Below are positions 47,001-58,906 of a DNA stretch of 64,000 bases, piece by piece. Every line of letters starts with the position of its first letter. The stretch's first letter is position 1. The notes below the pieces were generated by a model. It was not told where the DNA came from. It was given only the letters and a program-made list of their open reading frames with translations, and did not search any database. The DNA comes from Rhizodiscina lignyota (taxonomy: Eukaryota > Ascomycota > Dothideomycetes > Aulographales > Rhizodiscinaceae): the NCBI GenBank assembly GCA_010015805.1, contig ML978123.1:1488001-1552000 (forward strand), given 5' to 3'. The position numbers and the translations under genes were made by a program.

Positions 47001-48457
47001 ACATCAGCCAACAACTGGCAAACCTGGTCCATGTACGGTATCGTAGCGCTCACAGCGTCTACAGCATCCGGTGCAGACGCGACTCGCGAGCAACGTAACG
47101 CCTGATACGACGTGCTTGACATGCTTGCTCCTTCCTATTGCATGCTGCTACATTAGATGCTCGATTCACAGGCATGACTAAATACCTACCTCTTCCTTCC
47201 TTGACGCCATACGACCCTGATAAGCGGGTGGCAGACGGAGCAGAGCTCCAAAGCCACGGCAAAAAGTCAGACTTTCCCGGGGTTCCTTGCTGCATTGACG
47301 ATCAAAGCTCCTAGACTCGCCAACGATTCTACCGCGTCAGAACCTTCGGGAACGGAGCCAGCAGCCGTCCAACGTGGACCAAACACCAGTCCAGGGACCC
47401 GTTCGTGGAGGGCATCCTTCGCTAAACACGTGATGATTGAGGGGTCAAATTGCCATTGCAACGCCTCTTCTTGCCGGCCATAAGACACGGCTATAGATAT
47501 TCCCATGGTAAGACGAAGATCTGGCAGATCTGGGATCTCCAGGATCACCACCGCGCAACTGTCGTTCCGCCCCGGGTGGTCCGCTGCCGGACCTGCAACA
47601 ACATTGCAGCGCTGCTCGAAGACGCTGGACACCTTCCTAGAATTTCTTTGAATCCGCGACACACTCGTGTTTGGTTGGAGAATGCTCAAGTCGAGCTTCA
47701 TTAAGCGGCCAATTGCACTGCTGCCTCGGATCACGCTTCTCACTCACATCCGACAGGGGCATTGCCTGTGCCTGTTGAACAACCACGCCCGACGGTATTT
47801 CTCAAGCCGGCAATGGGCTTCTTGCACTATGCTTCGCATGCGGGGAAGCTTGCTTGCTTCAGGTTGGTATCCTGTTGCAATTTCTTCGGACTGACGAAAT
47901 TTCGCATCTGACGTAGTGCGGTCATGGCAGGGGGGACGGGATCAGGGTAAATTGACGTCTGCAGGTTCTCCGGAGCTTTGACTTTGCGCAGCACGAAGCA
48001 CGACAGGCAGAATCATACCCTGATATTTTTGTTGGATATGTCCATTGCTGCCCAACGAGTCAACGACATGAACCCGTTTTCATCCGGACATTGTACCGGT
48101 GCCATTTCTGTGGTTCAAATAACTGAGGCACAGCCTGGAACGAACGCTCTTCGAAGGATCGACAGACACGTATCTCTTCGGGCTCTAGACTGCAAAAAAA
48201 AAGGACGCAGAGTCATGTTCGCGCTGCTGTTCCTGACGGAAAATCGCTCCCCCAGGTCCCTTCTGCATGCTCGAACTCCCAAGACTCGGTACGAGCAACG
48301 ACTACATATGCGTGTGCGCTTGCGGAACTTCCGAACCGATATCGCACGCCTGGTCCCGAATCACGCGAAATCTTCGAACATACGACGAATCGAGAATTAG
48401 CTGTGGCAGCCGAAATCTTTTCGTAAAGAGCAACGATCAAAATCCATCCTGCCAGCA
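44026..48457. other. 4.4-kb gene-free region upstream of ras2
   Basis: It lies between the ras2 start and the 3' end of the acyl-CoA synthetase. From 44.4 to 45.6 kb the sequence is GC-rich and, read on the minus strand, C/T-rich, consistent with ras2 promoter and leader. ORFs of up to 169 codons on both strands overlap and look like chance. Palindromic TAGGTACCTA lies at 45625-45634, with related TAGTACCTAGG near 45687 and TAGGTACC near 46215. A 158-codon minus ORF at 47267-47743 has no recognised family. Confidence 0.55.
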
Positions 48458-50838
48458 CTACAGCTTTGCACGAGCTTCGGTGGCCTTGTGCAAATCCTTT
48501 CCCTTCTCCTCGAAGTACTGCTTCACCTTTTCCCGTGCAACGCCTACAACATCCGGATCCTCAATGGTGCTTGGCACGGCGACTTCTTTATCGAAGTCCC
48601 CATGGACCGCGTTCTCGACCAGTTCCCGCAGCACCCTCCGCAGCGTCTTCCCGCTACGGGTCTTTGGGATCATTCCTTTCCCGATGATCATTCCACCCAG
48701 ACTTGCTATGCCACCAATTTGAGAGCGTACTGCTGCTTGGACCTCTTTAAACAACGCATCGTCGGGAATTGCCGTGTGAGGATGGTCATGGCTGCCCAAA
48801 GTGGCGAAGGCGAACGGAAGATGCCCTTTGAGGGAGTCTGGGATACCGACAACACATGCTTCTGCGACCTCTGGATGTGACGTGATCGCCTGTTCAATCG
48901 AACCCTAATCATGTTCAGTTAGCAGTGACTAACATCCACGTGGGAGAGGCTGGAGTATACCGTGCTGAAACGGTGCCTGTCAAGCTTCAGTTAGCTATTT
49001 TAGAACGAGGGGCTCCGGGATTTTCTTACGCTGCCACGTTTATAACATCGTCGGAACGGCTCATGATACTAACGTAGCCGTCATCGTCGATGAAGCCGGC
49101 ATCCCCTGTATCCACCCACTTGCCCTTGAACCTCTTCAAGTAGCTCCTGTAGAACCGATCTTCATCATTCCACAACGTTGTAAACGCTGTGGGACCGAGA
49201 GGGATACCCATCACAATGTTGCCCGACTCACCCTGTTTAACCTCGTTTCCATCATCATCGACAATGCGCACATCGAAACCCGGTGCAGGTTTACCAGCAG
49301 AGCCTGGTTTGATGGGCAAAGGAGCGTGACCCCTGCCTTCCAAAGCCGGCCCCATCGCGACACTTGATATTGGGGAGCCAGACTCCGACGACCACCAATT
49401 GTCCACGACTTTTGCACCATCTGCGCCGTGCTTCTCCAGCAGATGTGCATACATCTTCACAATGCTGGGCTCGCTTCTTTCTCCGGCCAGAAATAGAGCT
49501 CTGAGGCTCTTCAATCCTCCTCTCTGGCCAATACGTTCGATAAAGCTGTTATCACCATCTGCTAACTTGATCGCTCGCAGGGCAGTAGGAGCGGTGAACA
49601 TGACATTGACCTTGTTTTCCTCCACGATTCTCCAGAAAGTACTTGCATCGGGTGTTCCGACAGGCTTTCCTTCGAACAAAATGGTGGTTGCCCCAACGAG
49701 CAACGGTGCATAAACTTGCAGAACATCAGCTTTTGGCGCACACATCGCATCAAAGGGACGCTCTTACCAATATAACTGTGTCCCACAACCCAGCCAATAT
49801 CAGACGCTGTGAACATCACATCACCGGGTCCACGAACTCCAAAGATATGCGGTATACTCAGGGACAGGCCAACAGCATGACCTGCAGCAGGTCGAAGTAC
49901 TCCTTTCGGCGTACCAGTCGTTCCAGACGTGTAGATGATGTACACTGGATCATCGCTCTTTACCGGCACAGCAGCGGCCTTCAATCCACGATTACGCGCG
50001 CTCTTCACCAGACGCTGCCAATTCCTCTCTCCATCCTCCTTCGTGACAGGGTCCCATCTCAGTTGGTCTCGCTGCCATATGAGCGTTTTGCCCGGCTGGA
50101 ATTTGCTCCTCTTTAATGCTTCATGAACGAGGGGCTTATACGACATTGCTCCCTTGGCACCCTCGATTCCGCAAGAGGCCGTCATGATGACACGAGGCTG
50201 GCACGAATCGATGCGTTGTGCGAGTGCTGGAGAGGAGAAACCTCCGAATACGACGGCGTGGCATGCACCGAGACGAACCGTAGCCAGCATTGCTATCAAT
50301 GCGGCTGGTATCATAGGCACTGCGCTACGTTAGCTTCTGCATATAGACTCTGCCATAAATTCTGAATAGTGATATCGCAATACCACCATATCACCAATCT
50401 TGTGAGAATCCATTCGGGCCACATACTGTAAATCAGCACCACATCCCCCTTCCTCACGCCCTCCTCCCTCAGAACTCCCGCCAATATCTCCACCTCCTCC
50501 AGCAGCTTCTTGTAGGAATACACCTCCTTCACGCTCTTCCAATCTCCATCCTTCCCTCGATTTCCCGCAACCGGGCTGTCCCATATTATAGCAGCCGTGT
50601 CGCCATTCCCTGCCGCCACATGTCTGTCCAAACAGTTGTATGCCGTCGATATCTCGCCGCCGGGAAACCACGTCCAGTGCGGGTGCTTCGTGCCGTCCTT
50701 GAGCGTCTTTGTGCCTATGTCGAGCGCACGGGTAGGCTTCTTGTGCCAGTGAAGCTTCGAGGCCTGTTCCGTCCAGAACGACTCGCGCGACGAGATTGAC
50801 GCCTCGTACACGGCGTCTTGGGGATGTTTGGGCGCCAT
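48458..50838 (-). CDS. Short-chain acyl-CoA synthetase (propionyl-CoA synthetase/ACSS3-like) with PTS1
   Basis: Five exons, 50838-50427, 50319-49768, 49714-49030, 48976-48961 and 48904-48458, encode 703 residues. Exon 4 is only 16 nt and supplies HRFST of the motif DVINVAAHRFSTGSIEQ. Introns are 107, 53, 53 and 56 bp. The start at 50838 (MAPKHPQDAVYEASISSRE) is preferred over an upstream ATG because the family begins there. Motifs: PMIPAALIAMLATVRLGA, AMP-binding TSGTTGTPKG (268-277), DNWWSSESGSPI, WVDTGDAGFIDDDGYV and PKTRSGKTLRR with catalytic Lys641. These are class I adenylate-forming acyl-CoA synthetases acting on acetate, propionate or similar short acids. The protein ends in AKL, a peroxisomal targeting signal type 1, so it probably works in peroxisomes on short acids from lipid or amino-acid breakdown. 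Confidence 0.93.
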
Positions 50839-51981
50839 CTTGCTTAGAAACAGCTCGCTCAATCGGAAATAATGTGGAAACGAGGGAATCGGCCTGAGCA
50901 GCTGGCTGTACAACAAGGAAAGCAGGCAGAGATTATATAGTGGTATCAAGACATGTACACAGTATTAATTCGAAGGGTATAACTCGCGTGAAGACAGTGG
51001 AGCGCTCAGGAGATTGAACTCGGCGAACCTTCGGATGAGCGCGAAAGTTTACAAACAGCTACCAGCTCCAGGAAGGGAGATCGGATGGTGACGGTGGCGT
51101 GCATCATTTCCCACATCTCTTTGCTGTGAGACGAGAGAACGCCCCGCCTCAGCGGAGCTTGGACGGCCAAGTGCGAGCTCTCCCCAGATTTTCGCCCGCA
51201 CCCGAGGCTCAGGGTTCGCTTGGCAGCATGCTTTCCGTTGGCGCGAAATCCGGCCACTTTTCGATTTCTTCCAACATCGGCATGTCCCTAGTATCAGATT
51301 TGATGGTTTTATTCCAGATTACGTCCCGAATGAATATATTCCTGCGACCAATAGTGAAATATAAGTGATCGCTCGCCTTGAGCAGCTACCAAGAGAGATT
51401 CTCCGCCCGCTGAGTCTTCAATTTCGTTGACCTTGACCTCGGCCGGCATCTCTTTGAACTGCACGAGAGTCAACGACTTTGACATTTGGGTAGGCTAATT
51501 AAGAAGCCTCTCTCTCGTTCAACATAGTGTTCTACTTTGTTCGCGCAACATGCTTTCTGAGAGATGTCAATTCCTCCAAATTCGCGACGACTCCAATAGT
51601 ATCGAGCAAGGTGCTCACGAAGGTTTTGAGGCCCCAGAATCAAAATGTTAGGAATTTTGACCATTTTTTCTAAACAGTTGGAGAACCTTTATGAGTCACG
51701 TGGGTGGCAAACTACCCAGTCCTGCCCGATTGTCTGATCGGCTCTGTGGAGAACCAAACTGAACATCTCTAAAACCTCGATTGAATGTATTTGCGCCTAG
51801 GTAGTTACTAAGACCCGCAGCTTTACTTAACTATAATTTGTGACTATTAACTAACAAACGTATGCATCCGCGCGGCTCGACATGCTGCAGCCACGACACG
51901 ACTTTTTGTCGCCCGACCCGGACTTTGGTATCTTACAAGCGTTCTATACTTCATGTCTCTCGACGCTATCAACTTGTCGCT
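50839..51981. other. Intergenic, nothing recognised
   Basis: 1.14 kb upstream of the acyl-CoA synthetase and downstream of the MFS gene. Contains short unrelated ORFs and a CCTAGGTAG motif near 51797. Confidence 0.55.
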
Positions 51982-53719
51982 CTAGAAGCCTTCGCTTTTT
52001 GCATACGGACTTCTTACCCTCAATTTCTCTCCATACCTGTACAGCAGAAACGGGCCTGGCGTCAGTATCGCTGCCACGCAGCCCAGGAGCGTCAAAGTCC
52101 AATGCACACCCAACGTCTCGAACATCGGTCTGGCTGCCATGACCATACCTCCAGCGATGAGATACCGCGCCATGGTGATGCTAGCTAGAGCGACCGCTGC
52201 ATGTTCTCCATAGCTGTCGATGATGTATTCGTATGCACCGACGTACATGGAGATGAGCACCGCGCCGAAGAAGAAGCATGCCGTAAGGCCGGACCAGATC
52301 GAGATGCTGGGATAGTTGGTCCATCCGAGCCAGAAGAGCGAGATGGGAAGAAGAGGCGCGGTGATCATTGCTGGCCAGAGGCGGAACTCGGGCGTCACTT
52401 TTGCTCCGCGGACATACTCAGTATGGTGCCGTGCCCAGCTGTACAGTCCAGGTGCGGTAAGTGTAACAACTGTGGCGCCAACAGCGATTGCCGCGAAACA
52501 AGAGCCATAGAGTCCATCGGAAAGATTGTACGTGTGCTTGAAGACGTATTCGAAACCAGAAAGAAAGGTGAAGAGCAGTATATAAAGGAGGACGAGATAG
52601 CCACCAAGGACAGCAATTACGGGCTCCCGCAGGAATCGTGCCGACATTGGCAGGACTTGCTTTAGCCGTCTCGTGAATGACGCATGCTCGGCATGCTCGG
52701 ACACGTATCGCTTGTCGCTAGTTACGCGGCGAAGATGCTTGGCTTTCCAGTCTAAGAGAACAGGGAGGTAAGTCTCGGGGAGGAAGAGAAGTGCCACGAC
52801 GAACGCAGAACCGGATATGATGAGCGTAATCCACTCCATCCACCTCCAGCTCAGCGCGGGATTGGAAGCGATCCAGCCACCGGCGATTGGCGCTATGACA
52901 GGACTACAAATGATTAGCTGAGAATTTGTGCAGGACTGCTCAGAAGACTTACGGAGCCACATTCGCCCAAGCAATTATTGGAAAGACAAAGGCTCTCTTA
53001 ACCGGTCGGAACTGGTCCTTCACACTCGCTCCATTAATTCCAAGTGTCGCGCTCGAGAAGACCCCGGTGAGATACCGGCACACGATAAATCCGCCAAAGC
53101 TCTTCGCTAGAGCGGTACCAAGGACGAAGAAAAGGAAGCAAAATGTTGAGATGAGATATGTTGGATTCCTCCCGACGGTCTCAGAAAGAGGCCCCACAAC
53201 CATACAACCAGAGCCAATGCCGAAAAGATACATGGCAGTGGAGAGATTCTGGGCCACTTTGCTGACATGGAAATACATGCTTGCTGAAGTGTTGGCCATT
53301 GAGTCGGCGGCACCTGCCCATGCCTGGACGGAGATGAGGAGTGTTAAGATGGCTATGTTTTTGCTTCTCGCAGCAAGGCTCCAGTCTCGAGGAGAGAAGG
53401 GATCGTTTTCGCATTCCAGACCGACGGCAATATCGTTACTGCTTTCCAATCCTTGGCCATCGGTAGTTCTTGACGACTTATTGTCGCCGTCATGCTGTTG
53501 ACCGCTCTGACTGAGGCGTCCCTCGAGGTCGTACGCCCTTTCAGCTTCTGTTGCCAAACTTGAACGCTGCTGGTATCCATAATCTCGACCAGTAAATTTT
53601 TCGAGATTCCTTGTGGAGTTGTCACTTTGACTTCCTGCCCGTTCTCTTTCAATGTCTCTACCGATAGCTTTATACTGCAAGTACGACCACATTTTGACAA
53701 GCCCATGTGACAGATCCAA
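51982..53719 (-). CDS. MFS drug:H+ antiporter-type transporter (DHA1-like)
   Basis: Two exons, 53719-52953 and 52903-51982, encode 562 residues. The 49-bp intron (donor GTAAGT, branch GCTAATC, acceptor GTAG) joins AWANVAP-PVIAPIAGGW. A hydrophilic N terminus of about 110 residues contains CENDPFSPRDWSLAARSKN, the entry sequence of DHA1 fungal transporters. Twelve membrane helices follow; GPLSETVGRNPTYL is the helix 2-3 loop signature, with YLTGVFSSATLGINGASVKD and PVIAPIAGGWIASNPALSWRWMEW around helices 4-6. Relatives include polyamine and multidrug exporters (Tpo/Flu1 type); the substrate is not predictable. A second start nine codons in (MWSYLQYKAIGRD) is equally likely. It is divergent from the HET-domain gene. 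Confidence 0.9.
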
Positions 53720-55119
53720 TATAGAATCCTACTCTTCACCCATGCTGTGTAACCACAGAAATACCAAATAAAATGATATACAAGCCGCCGAAAATTTGCT
53801 ATGTGTGATGTCAGTGTCGCGTGCTCAGTTTCCCAATGTGGGGGCGGAGAATATTCCGTGGAGCAGGGGTGGGGGTTCAGCGTTCACATGCGGCAAGAGG
53901 GAGAGACGGAAGTCCATCTTCGTAGAGGCTCTCATTTCTTTTTCTTTTATGACAGGGGCCTGACGTAACACTTCTTCCGCTGATCGACAATTTCGACAGT
54001 CTCGATGAATCCGGATCGTGAGAGCTCTTTTGACTTGGGCGATACAGATGCGATATGTTGGCGCTGGGCTTGCGATCCATATGTTTGATTGAAAGCCAAG
54101 AAGAGAGAGTACTTACTCGACGTTAAGAGATCAGTTGAGCCACAAGCTACAATACCTCGAAATGCTAAGATACACGTCTACTTCAACTAAGACTTTCGAA
54201 TCATGTGCGTTAAAGCTGCGGACGATGGATGGTGGCAAGGTGGTATCTCGGCCCAGTTGGGAATAGCGCCTTACATAGCGGTGCCGCTCAGATGCGTCAA
54301 ATCTCTGCACTTGACTTGCACCTAAACCTCGAATGAAGCGCATCAATCCCTTCTAGATCTCCGTTGTTGCTGAAGAAAGTGGGCTCCGAGATGCATGGAG
54401 ATTCGCCAATATATCCATACATAATACGAAGGAGATAGTTTCCAGCGAGCGAACAAGATCTACAACGGCGTCCCTTTTCAACAACAAGAAGCAAATCTTT
54501 TAAGGCAAGCTGGGTAAGCTACTCCTTGACAACCTCGAATACGACTTCATCGATGCGAGGAAGCTTCTTAGAAGTGCCGGGGACAACTTCGATGGCGTGG
54601 CTCCGCAGACAGCAACAGATTGTTTGCCCGCTGGAAACTAGCTCCTTCGTAGAGATGCTTGTTGATCTTAGCAGCGTGACAAGGGAGAGCTGCTTCACCA
54701 GGCGACACCATCTCTCTCTGGTATGCTAGAGCTGATATCAAGTTCATAGGCGCCTGCAGTCTTTCCAGTTGTCAACTCTGTGCATCGAAGATCAAGTCAT
54801 GGATGGCAAAATTCCGTCTAATCCCACCAATCAATAGGCTTCTTAGGCGTCTTAAGTTTGGAACTCCCTGCAAGCTGCTGCCTCAACTTCACCGGTTGAC
54901 CATGTGCAACCCTTAGACATCAATCCTTCGAATTTAACGACTTGAATCTAAATCCCAGTTTTCAAGACACTGACCTTTTCACCCTTAAGCATAAGTTAAA
55001 TATCTGGCCCTTTGCAGAATATTTGGGCCCCTTTAACGCGAATGTGGCAAGAAGGCTTGGACTACGAGTAGTTGTCGAAGCTAATCCTTGGATATTGTAT
55101 TCATTTTTATTTTGCTACC
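53720..55119. other. Divergent intergenic region between the MFS and HET genes
   Basis: 1.4 kb containing three short minus-strand ORFs in a row (53877-54080, 54131-54346, 54297-54494) in different frames, none recognisable. They may be chance or a worn-out gene remnant. The right part should carry the HET gene promoter. Confidence 0.5.
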
Positions 55120-57237
55120 ATGCCGGGACTCTGTTCCATTTGCTCAAACATCTCATTCCTCGACCTTCCGCCATTCCCACCGTGGATCGGGTGGTATCAC
55201 GTACCCCTCCACCATCTCTCCGAGCTTGTCCCCTTTGTGCCTCGAGACGAGGAGGATCATGACGCCCTCAAATCTGGCACTCGTAAGGCCGTTTCTCCTG
55301 GGTCCCTGGGATTGCCCTATCATCAAAGCCTCGAAGCACTGCAAGAGGCTGCAAAGACGTGCGATGTCTGTTCATTAGTTGAGGAGTCTGTGCTTAGAGT
55401 CAAAGGCTTAGTGGAAGGCGCATTCAAAGATGCAAGGTTCGCATATTATGATAAGTCAGGAGGGCCCAAGTATGAATTTGGGATCACGAAGAGACGAGAT
55501 GGAGAAGATGGCTTGTTGGTATGGAGTATGGCAAAAGACAATGACGAGTGCTACTTGATGGGGGCGATTGGGTACTGTGTCGATGATGGTACGTTAAATG
55601 AGCAATTCACGATCATGGAATGTCCAAGAAAGCCTGATTATATTCCAGAGAACCCATTGAAAAACCACTTTCGTGGGCGTCCTGTACTGGAAGACCCGGC
55701 GGACCCAGTATCATTGGCCCGTCTACGTCGCTGGTTAACGGATTGCTCCTCCAAGCACTCGAAATGTAACCTCCAGACTGCTCCTCTTCCCCTCCGTCTC
55801 CTCGACATCGCAGACTCTTCTCTCCCATCAAGCCAGATCCGACTCGTAGAGCCACCTCCTGGGACAGAAGGCCATTATGCTTCGCTGTCTCACTGTTGGG
55901 GTCACTCGCCACAGTTCACAACTACAAGGTCCACTCTGGAGGCACGCAAAACAGGTATCGACCTGTCGCATTTACCTAAAACGTTTCAGGATGCTGTCAT
56001 TGTCATCCGTGAGCTGGGATTGCGGTATATTTGGATAGACAGTCTTTGCATTTGTCAAGATGACAACGCCGACTGGGAGCGCGAGAGCGCAAAAATGGCA
56101 TCAACATACGCCGGTGCTCACATTACGGTTGCGGCATCAAGGGCTGCTTCAGATATTACAGGCTTCCTAACACCCAGGGTAGCGCGACGACACGTGGTCC
56201 TGCCGGTGACGCTCAAACAGGGTAATGACACTATACGAGGCGAGATTCAACTGTTCAATATCCATCTAGCTCATGCTGCAGGTGGATTGAACTACGTATT
56301 GCAAGAAAAGGAAACACTATCCACGCGGGCCTGGGCCCTGCAAGAGCGCTATCTAGCACCGCGGACGCTGCATTTTGGCGAGGGCCAGACGAGCTATGAG
56401 TGCCAGGAATGCTTTAAGACAGAGGATGGATACCTCGATACCTCGAAGTACTTCGATATTGCCAGAAAGACGGAAAGGCAAGACGACGAAGAGAAGAGCA
56501 GATATCATCGTATGGCAACCGAGTGGTATGAGATGGTATTCCAGTATTCTCGGCGAAATATGAGTCGCGAATCAGACAAGCTGCCTGCGATGAGCGGGCT
56601 GGCGAGGCTTTGGCAGCAGCTTCTCGGGGAGGAGTACGTTGCGGGATTGTGGAAAGGTGACTTGATTGAGGGTATTGCTTTTCAATGCTTCGGAGGGACT
56701 CACAGACGACCGGAGCAATGGAGAGCGCCGAGTTGGAGCTGGGCAAGTGTAGATGGGATTTTGTCGGTCACGCACTTAGGTGGCTGGACTGACCTCGCTG
56801 TAGTCAAAGACGTGAGGGTCAACGTCAAAGGCGAGAATCCATACGGAGAGGTCAGTGATGCAGTGCTGGACATTGAGTGCATATTGGAAAGAGCCTGGGT
56901 CAGCAAAGATAAAGAACAGGATGAGGACAAAATCCCGCATACGAGACACGTAAGATTCAGGATCGAAGATGGCGCAGATTTCGGCTATTACGTGTCTCCA
57001 GATGTTGAATCCGACAGAGAAAAGATCAAAGCGTGGGAGGCCTACGTACTTCCGTTGGCGATAGACAGGAGAACAGAAGACCGCGGCGTAGCTTTTGCGC
57101 TTCTCGTTGTACCTGATGAGCGTCGGATGGGAGCATATAGAAGGGAGGGATTCATGCTCATTGACGAGGGCAAGGTACTTCAAAGATGGAACGGTGCGAA
57201 GGCCAACGGGACACTAAAAACCATTTCATTAGTGTAG
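55120..57237 (+). CDS. HET-domain (heterokaryon incompatibility) protein
   Basis: A single exon of 705 residues from the first ATG in frame (MPGLCSICSNISF). The HET domain spans roughly residues 245-420. It shows its three sub-motifs: GHYASLSHCWG near 250, LGLRYIWIDSLCICQDD near 300-315, and STYAGAHITVAASRAASD followed by STRAWALQERYLAPRTLHFG. An N-terminal Cys pair region (CSICSN and CDVCSLVEES) precedes it, as in many family members. After the domain lies a helical region with PSWSWASVDG, also a family hallmark. HET proteins trigger cell death when incompatible hyphae fuse; most family members are untested, fast-evolving, and many act in nonself or innate-immune-like sensing. No NACHT, WD40 or ankyrin repeats are attached here. 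Confidence 0.92.
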   Translation: MPGLCSICSNISFLDLPPFPPWIGWYHVPLHHLSELVPFVPRDEEDHDALKSGTRKAVSPGSLGLPYHQSLEALQEAAKTCDVCSLVEESVLRVKGLVEGAFKDARFAYYDKSGGPKYEFGITKRRDGEDGLLVWSMAKDNDECYLMGAIGYCVDDGTLNEQFTIMECPRKPDYIPENPLKNHFRGRPVLEDPADPVSLARLRRWLTDCSSKHSKCNLQTAPLPLRLLDIADSSLPSSQIRLVEPPPGTEGHYASLSHCWGHSPQFTTTRSTLEARKTGIDLSHLPKTFQDAVIVIRELGLRYIWIDSLCICQDDNADWERESAKMASTYAGAHITVAASRAASDITGFLTPRVARRHVVLPVTLKQGNDTIRGEIQLFNIHLAHAAGGLNYVLQEKETLSTRAWALQERYLAPRTLHFGEGQTSYECQECFKTEDGYLDTSKYFDIARKTERQDDEEKSRYHRMATEWYEMVFQYSRRNMSRESDKLPAMSGLARLWQQLLGEEYVAGLWKGDLIEGIAFQCFGGTHRRPEQWRAPSWSWASVDGILSVTHLGGWTDLAVVKDVRVNVKGENPYGEVSDAVLDIECILERAWVSKDKEQDEDKIPHTRHVRFRIEDGADFGYYVSPDVESDREKIKAWEAYVLPLAIDRRTEDRGVAFALLVVPDERRMGAYRREGFMLIDEGKVLQRWNGAKANGTLKTISLV

Positions 57238-57350
57238 TGCGCTGAACTAATCAAGGATACTTTGCTCAAAATGATTCCAGCGCCGAACTGTTGATGGTGG
57301 ACTACACTTCAAGATGCACTTTGTCCTATTTACACAGCTAGAAAGTGCAG

Positions 57351-58406
57351 CTATAGCCTTTGGTCCTTACTCTGTGGTACCTCAATCACTATCTTTCCCC
57401 AAGCCTCTCCACTCGCTAACAGTTTCAAGGCAGCCGGTGCCTGCTCCAACCCAACGAATCGACTCCCTGTATACATCATAGGCTTCACCTTCCCCTGCGT
57501 AATCAAATCGAGTAGCGCATCCCATACGGTAACCACAGCCTGTGGATCCATAGTTGCGTACATGCCCCAGAATAATCCAGAGACGGACACGTTCTTCACC
57601 AGATACAGATTCACCGGGATTTTCTCAATCTCGCCGGCGGCGAACCCAATTACGACGAGTCGGCCGTCCCAGCGAATGCATTTCAAGCTACGGCGAATCA
57701 TGCCCAAAGGGTCGAGGACTACATCGACGCCGCGCTTGTCTGGTGTGCAGTCTCGAGCTTCTTTCTCCCATTCACCGGTACTGTCGAGAACATAGTCCGC
57801 TCCAAAGCGCTTCGCGACCTCTCCTTTCTCTGCGGAGTTAACTGTTGCAATGACCTTCATGCCCAGGGCCTTGGAGACCTGAACAGCGGCAAGACCAAGA
57901 GCGCCCGCTGAACCATGAACAAGGACGTAGTCACCTGCGGATGTCAATTCCATTCATAAAACAGAAGAGATACGAAACATACCTGGCTGAGCTCTTGCTC
58001 TCAATACAAGCGCCGCATAAGCTGTCGGTGCCGTGTAAAACAGACCACTCGCTTCAGCGAACGACCATCCTTGCGGCACTGGCCTCAGGCCTTCTTCTTC
58101 TACGAGAACTTGAGTGGCAAAGGTTCCCAGAGTAGCACCAAAGACCTTGTCTCCGGCTTTGAACTTGTTCGCCTTCCCACCCGTCGGCGTCGCCACAACC
58201 TCTCCTGCAAATTCATTGCCCGCAGTCCATGGAAATGGTGGCTTCTGCTGATGCTTGCCTTGGATCTGCAGAACGTCGAAGAAGTTGGTCGCCGCGGCGT
58301 GGATTTTGATCAGATATTTGTCCTTGGCTGGCTGTAGGTCCGGAAGGTCTGAGACTTTGAGCTCATCTGGTCCCTTGACTAGCTGATGTAATTGGATTGC
58401 TCTCAT
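57351..58406 (-). CDS. Quinone oxidoreductase-like MDR family enzyme
   Basis: Two exons, 58406-57983 and 57934-57351, encode 335 residues. The 48-bp intron (donor GTATGT, acceptor CGCAG) joins RARAQP-GDYVLVHGSAGALG. The N-terminal GroES-like domain includes TNFFDVLQIQGKHQQKPPFPWTAGNEFAGEV. The Rossmann domain has the nucleotide loop HGSAGALGLAAVQVSKALG and later VDVVLDPLGMIRRSLKCIRWDGRLVVIGFAAG. Zinc ligands of alcohol dehydrogenases are absent, so this is a zinc-free NADPH:quinone or enoyl reductase. The C-terminal half resembles human QOR-like 2 proteins. Its stop lies 113 bp from the HET gene stop, convergent. Cytosolic; no targeting signal seen. Confidence 0.92.
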
Positions 58407-58906
58407 CTCGAACAGTTATGCACTGCATAGCCTGTGAAGTATTCCTTGCTCTTCATAGTTTCAGGTCCCACTTCATATGTTACAAAATGTTCCATCAAGC
58501 CGTGTCTGGAACGCGAACTGACGTTTGCCGGAGAGGGGTAGACGGCCCGAGAGTCGCAAAAGGTCTCCCGGCATATAGAGTATAAAATCCTATTTTGTTT
58601 AAATGGATATTAATGTAGTTTTCAAACTTCTTCCAAACAGGCCTCGTAGGGCAGATTCACGTTGGTCTGAATTTAGTGCAATTTGAGGCTGTCAATGCGT
58701 GCACCAATCAGCTCGACACCCCGGCTCTGGAGATTGGTCAAGTCTCAAAAACGACAAGATCAGAAGGCCGAAGGGTCATTGAAAGTCATTTCATTGATAT
58801 TGTACTGACGTTCAGAATTAGGAACATTCCAAAATCCGCTGCCTGAGCTGTTTCTCCATGAATATTGAGACATATAGTACAGAGCGACAGATATGACTAC
58901 GCTCAA
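58407..58906. other. Intergenic, nothing recognised
   Basis: 500 AT-rich bp upstream of the quinone oxidoreductase-like gene and downstream of aim24. Presumed promoter of the former; no ORF of note. Confidence 0.6.

Noticed and set aside
47267-47743. 158-codon minus ORF
   Set aside because: Longest ORF in its gap, but it matches no family I know and its first codon is not ATG. Would need homologs or transcripts.
53877-54494. Three consecutive short minus ORFs as a possible decayed gene
   Set aside because: Sequences are not recognisable and do not suggest one protein; kept only as a remark in the gap entry.
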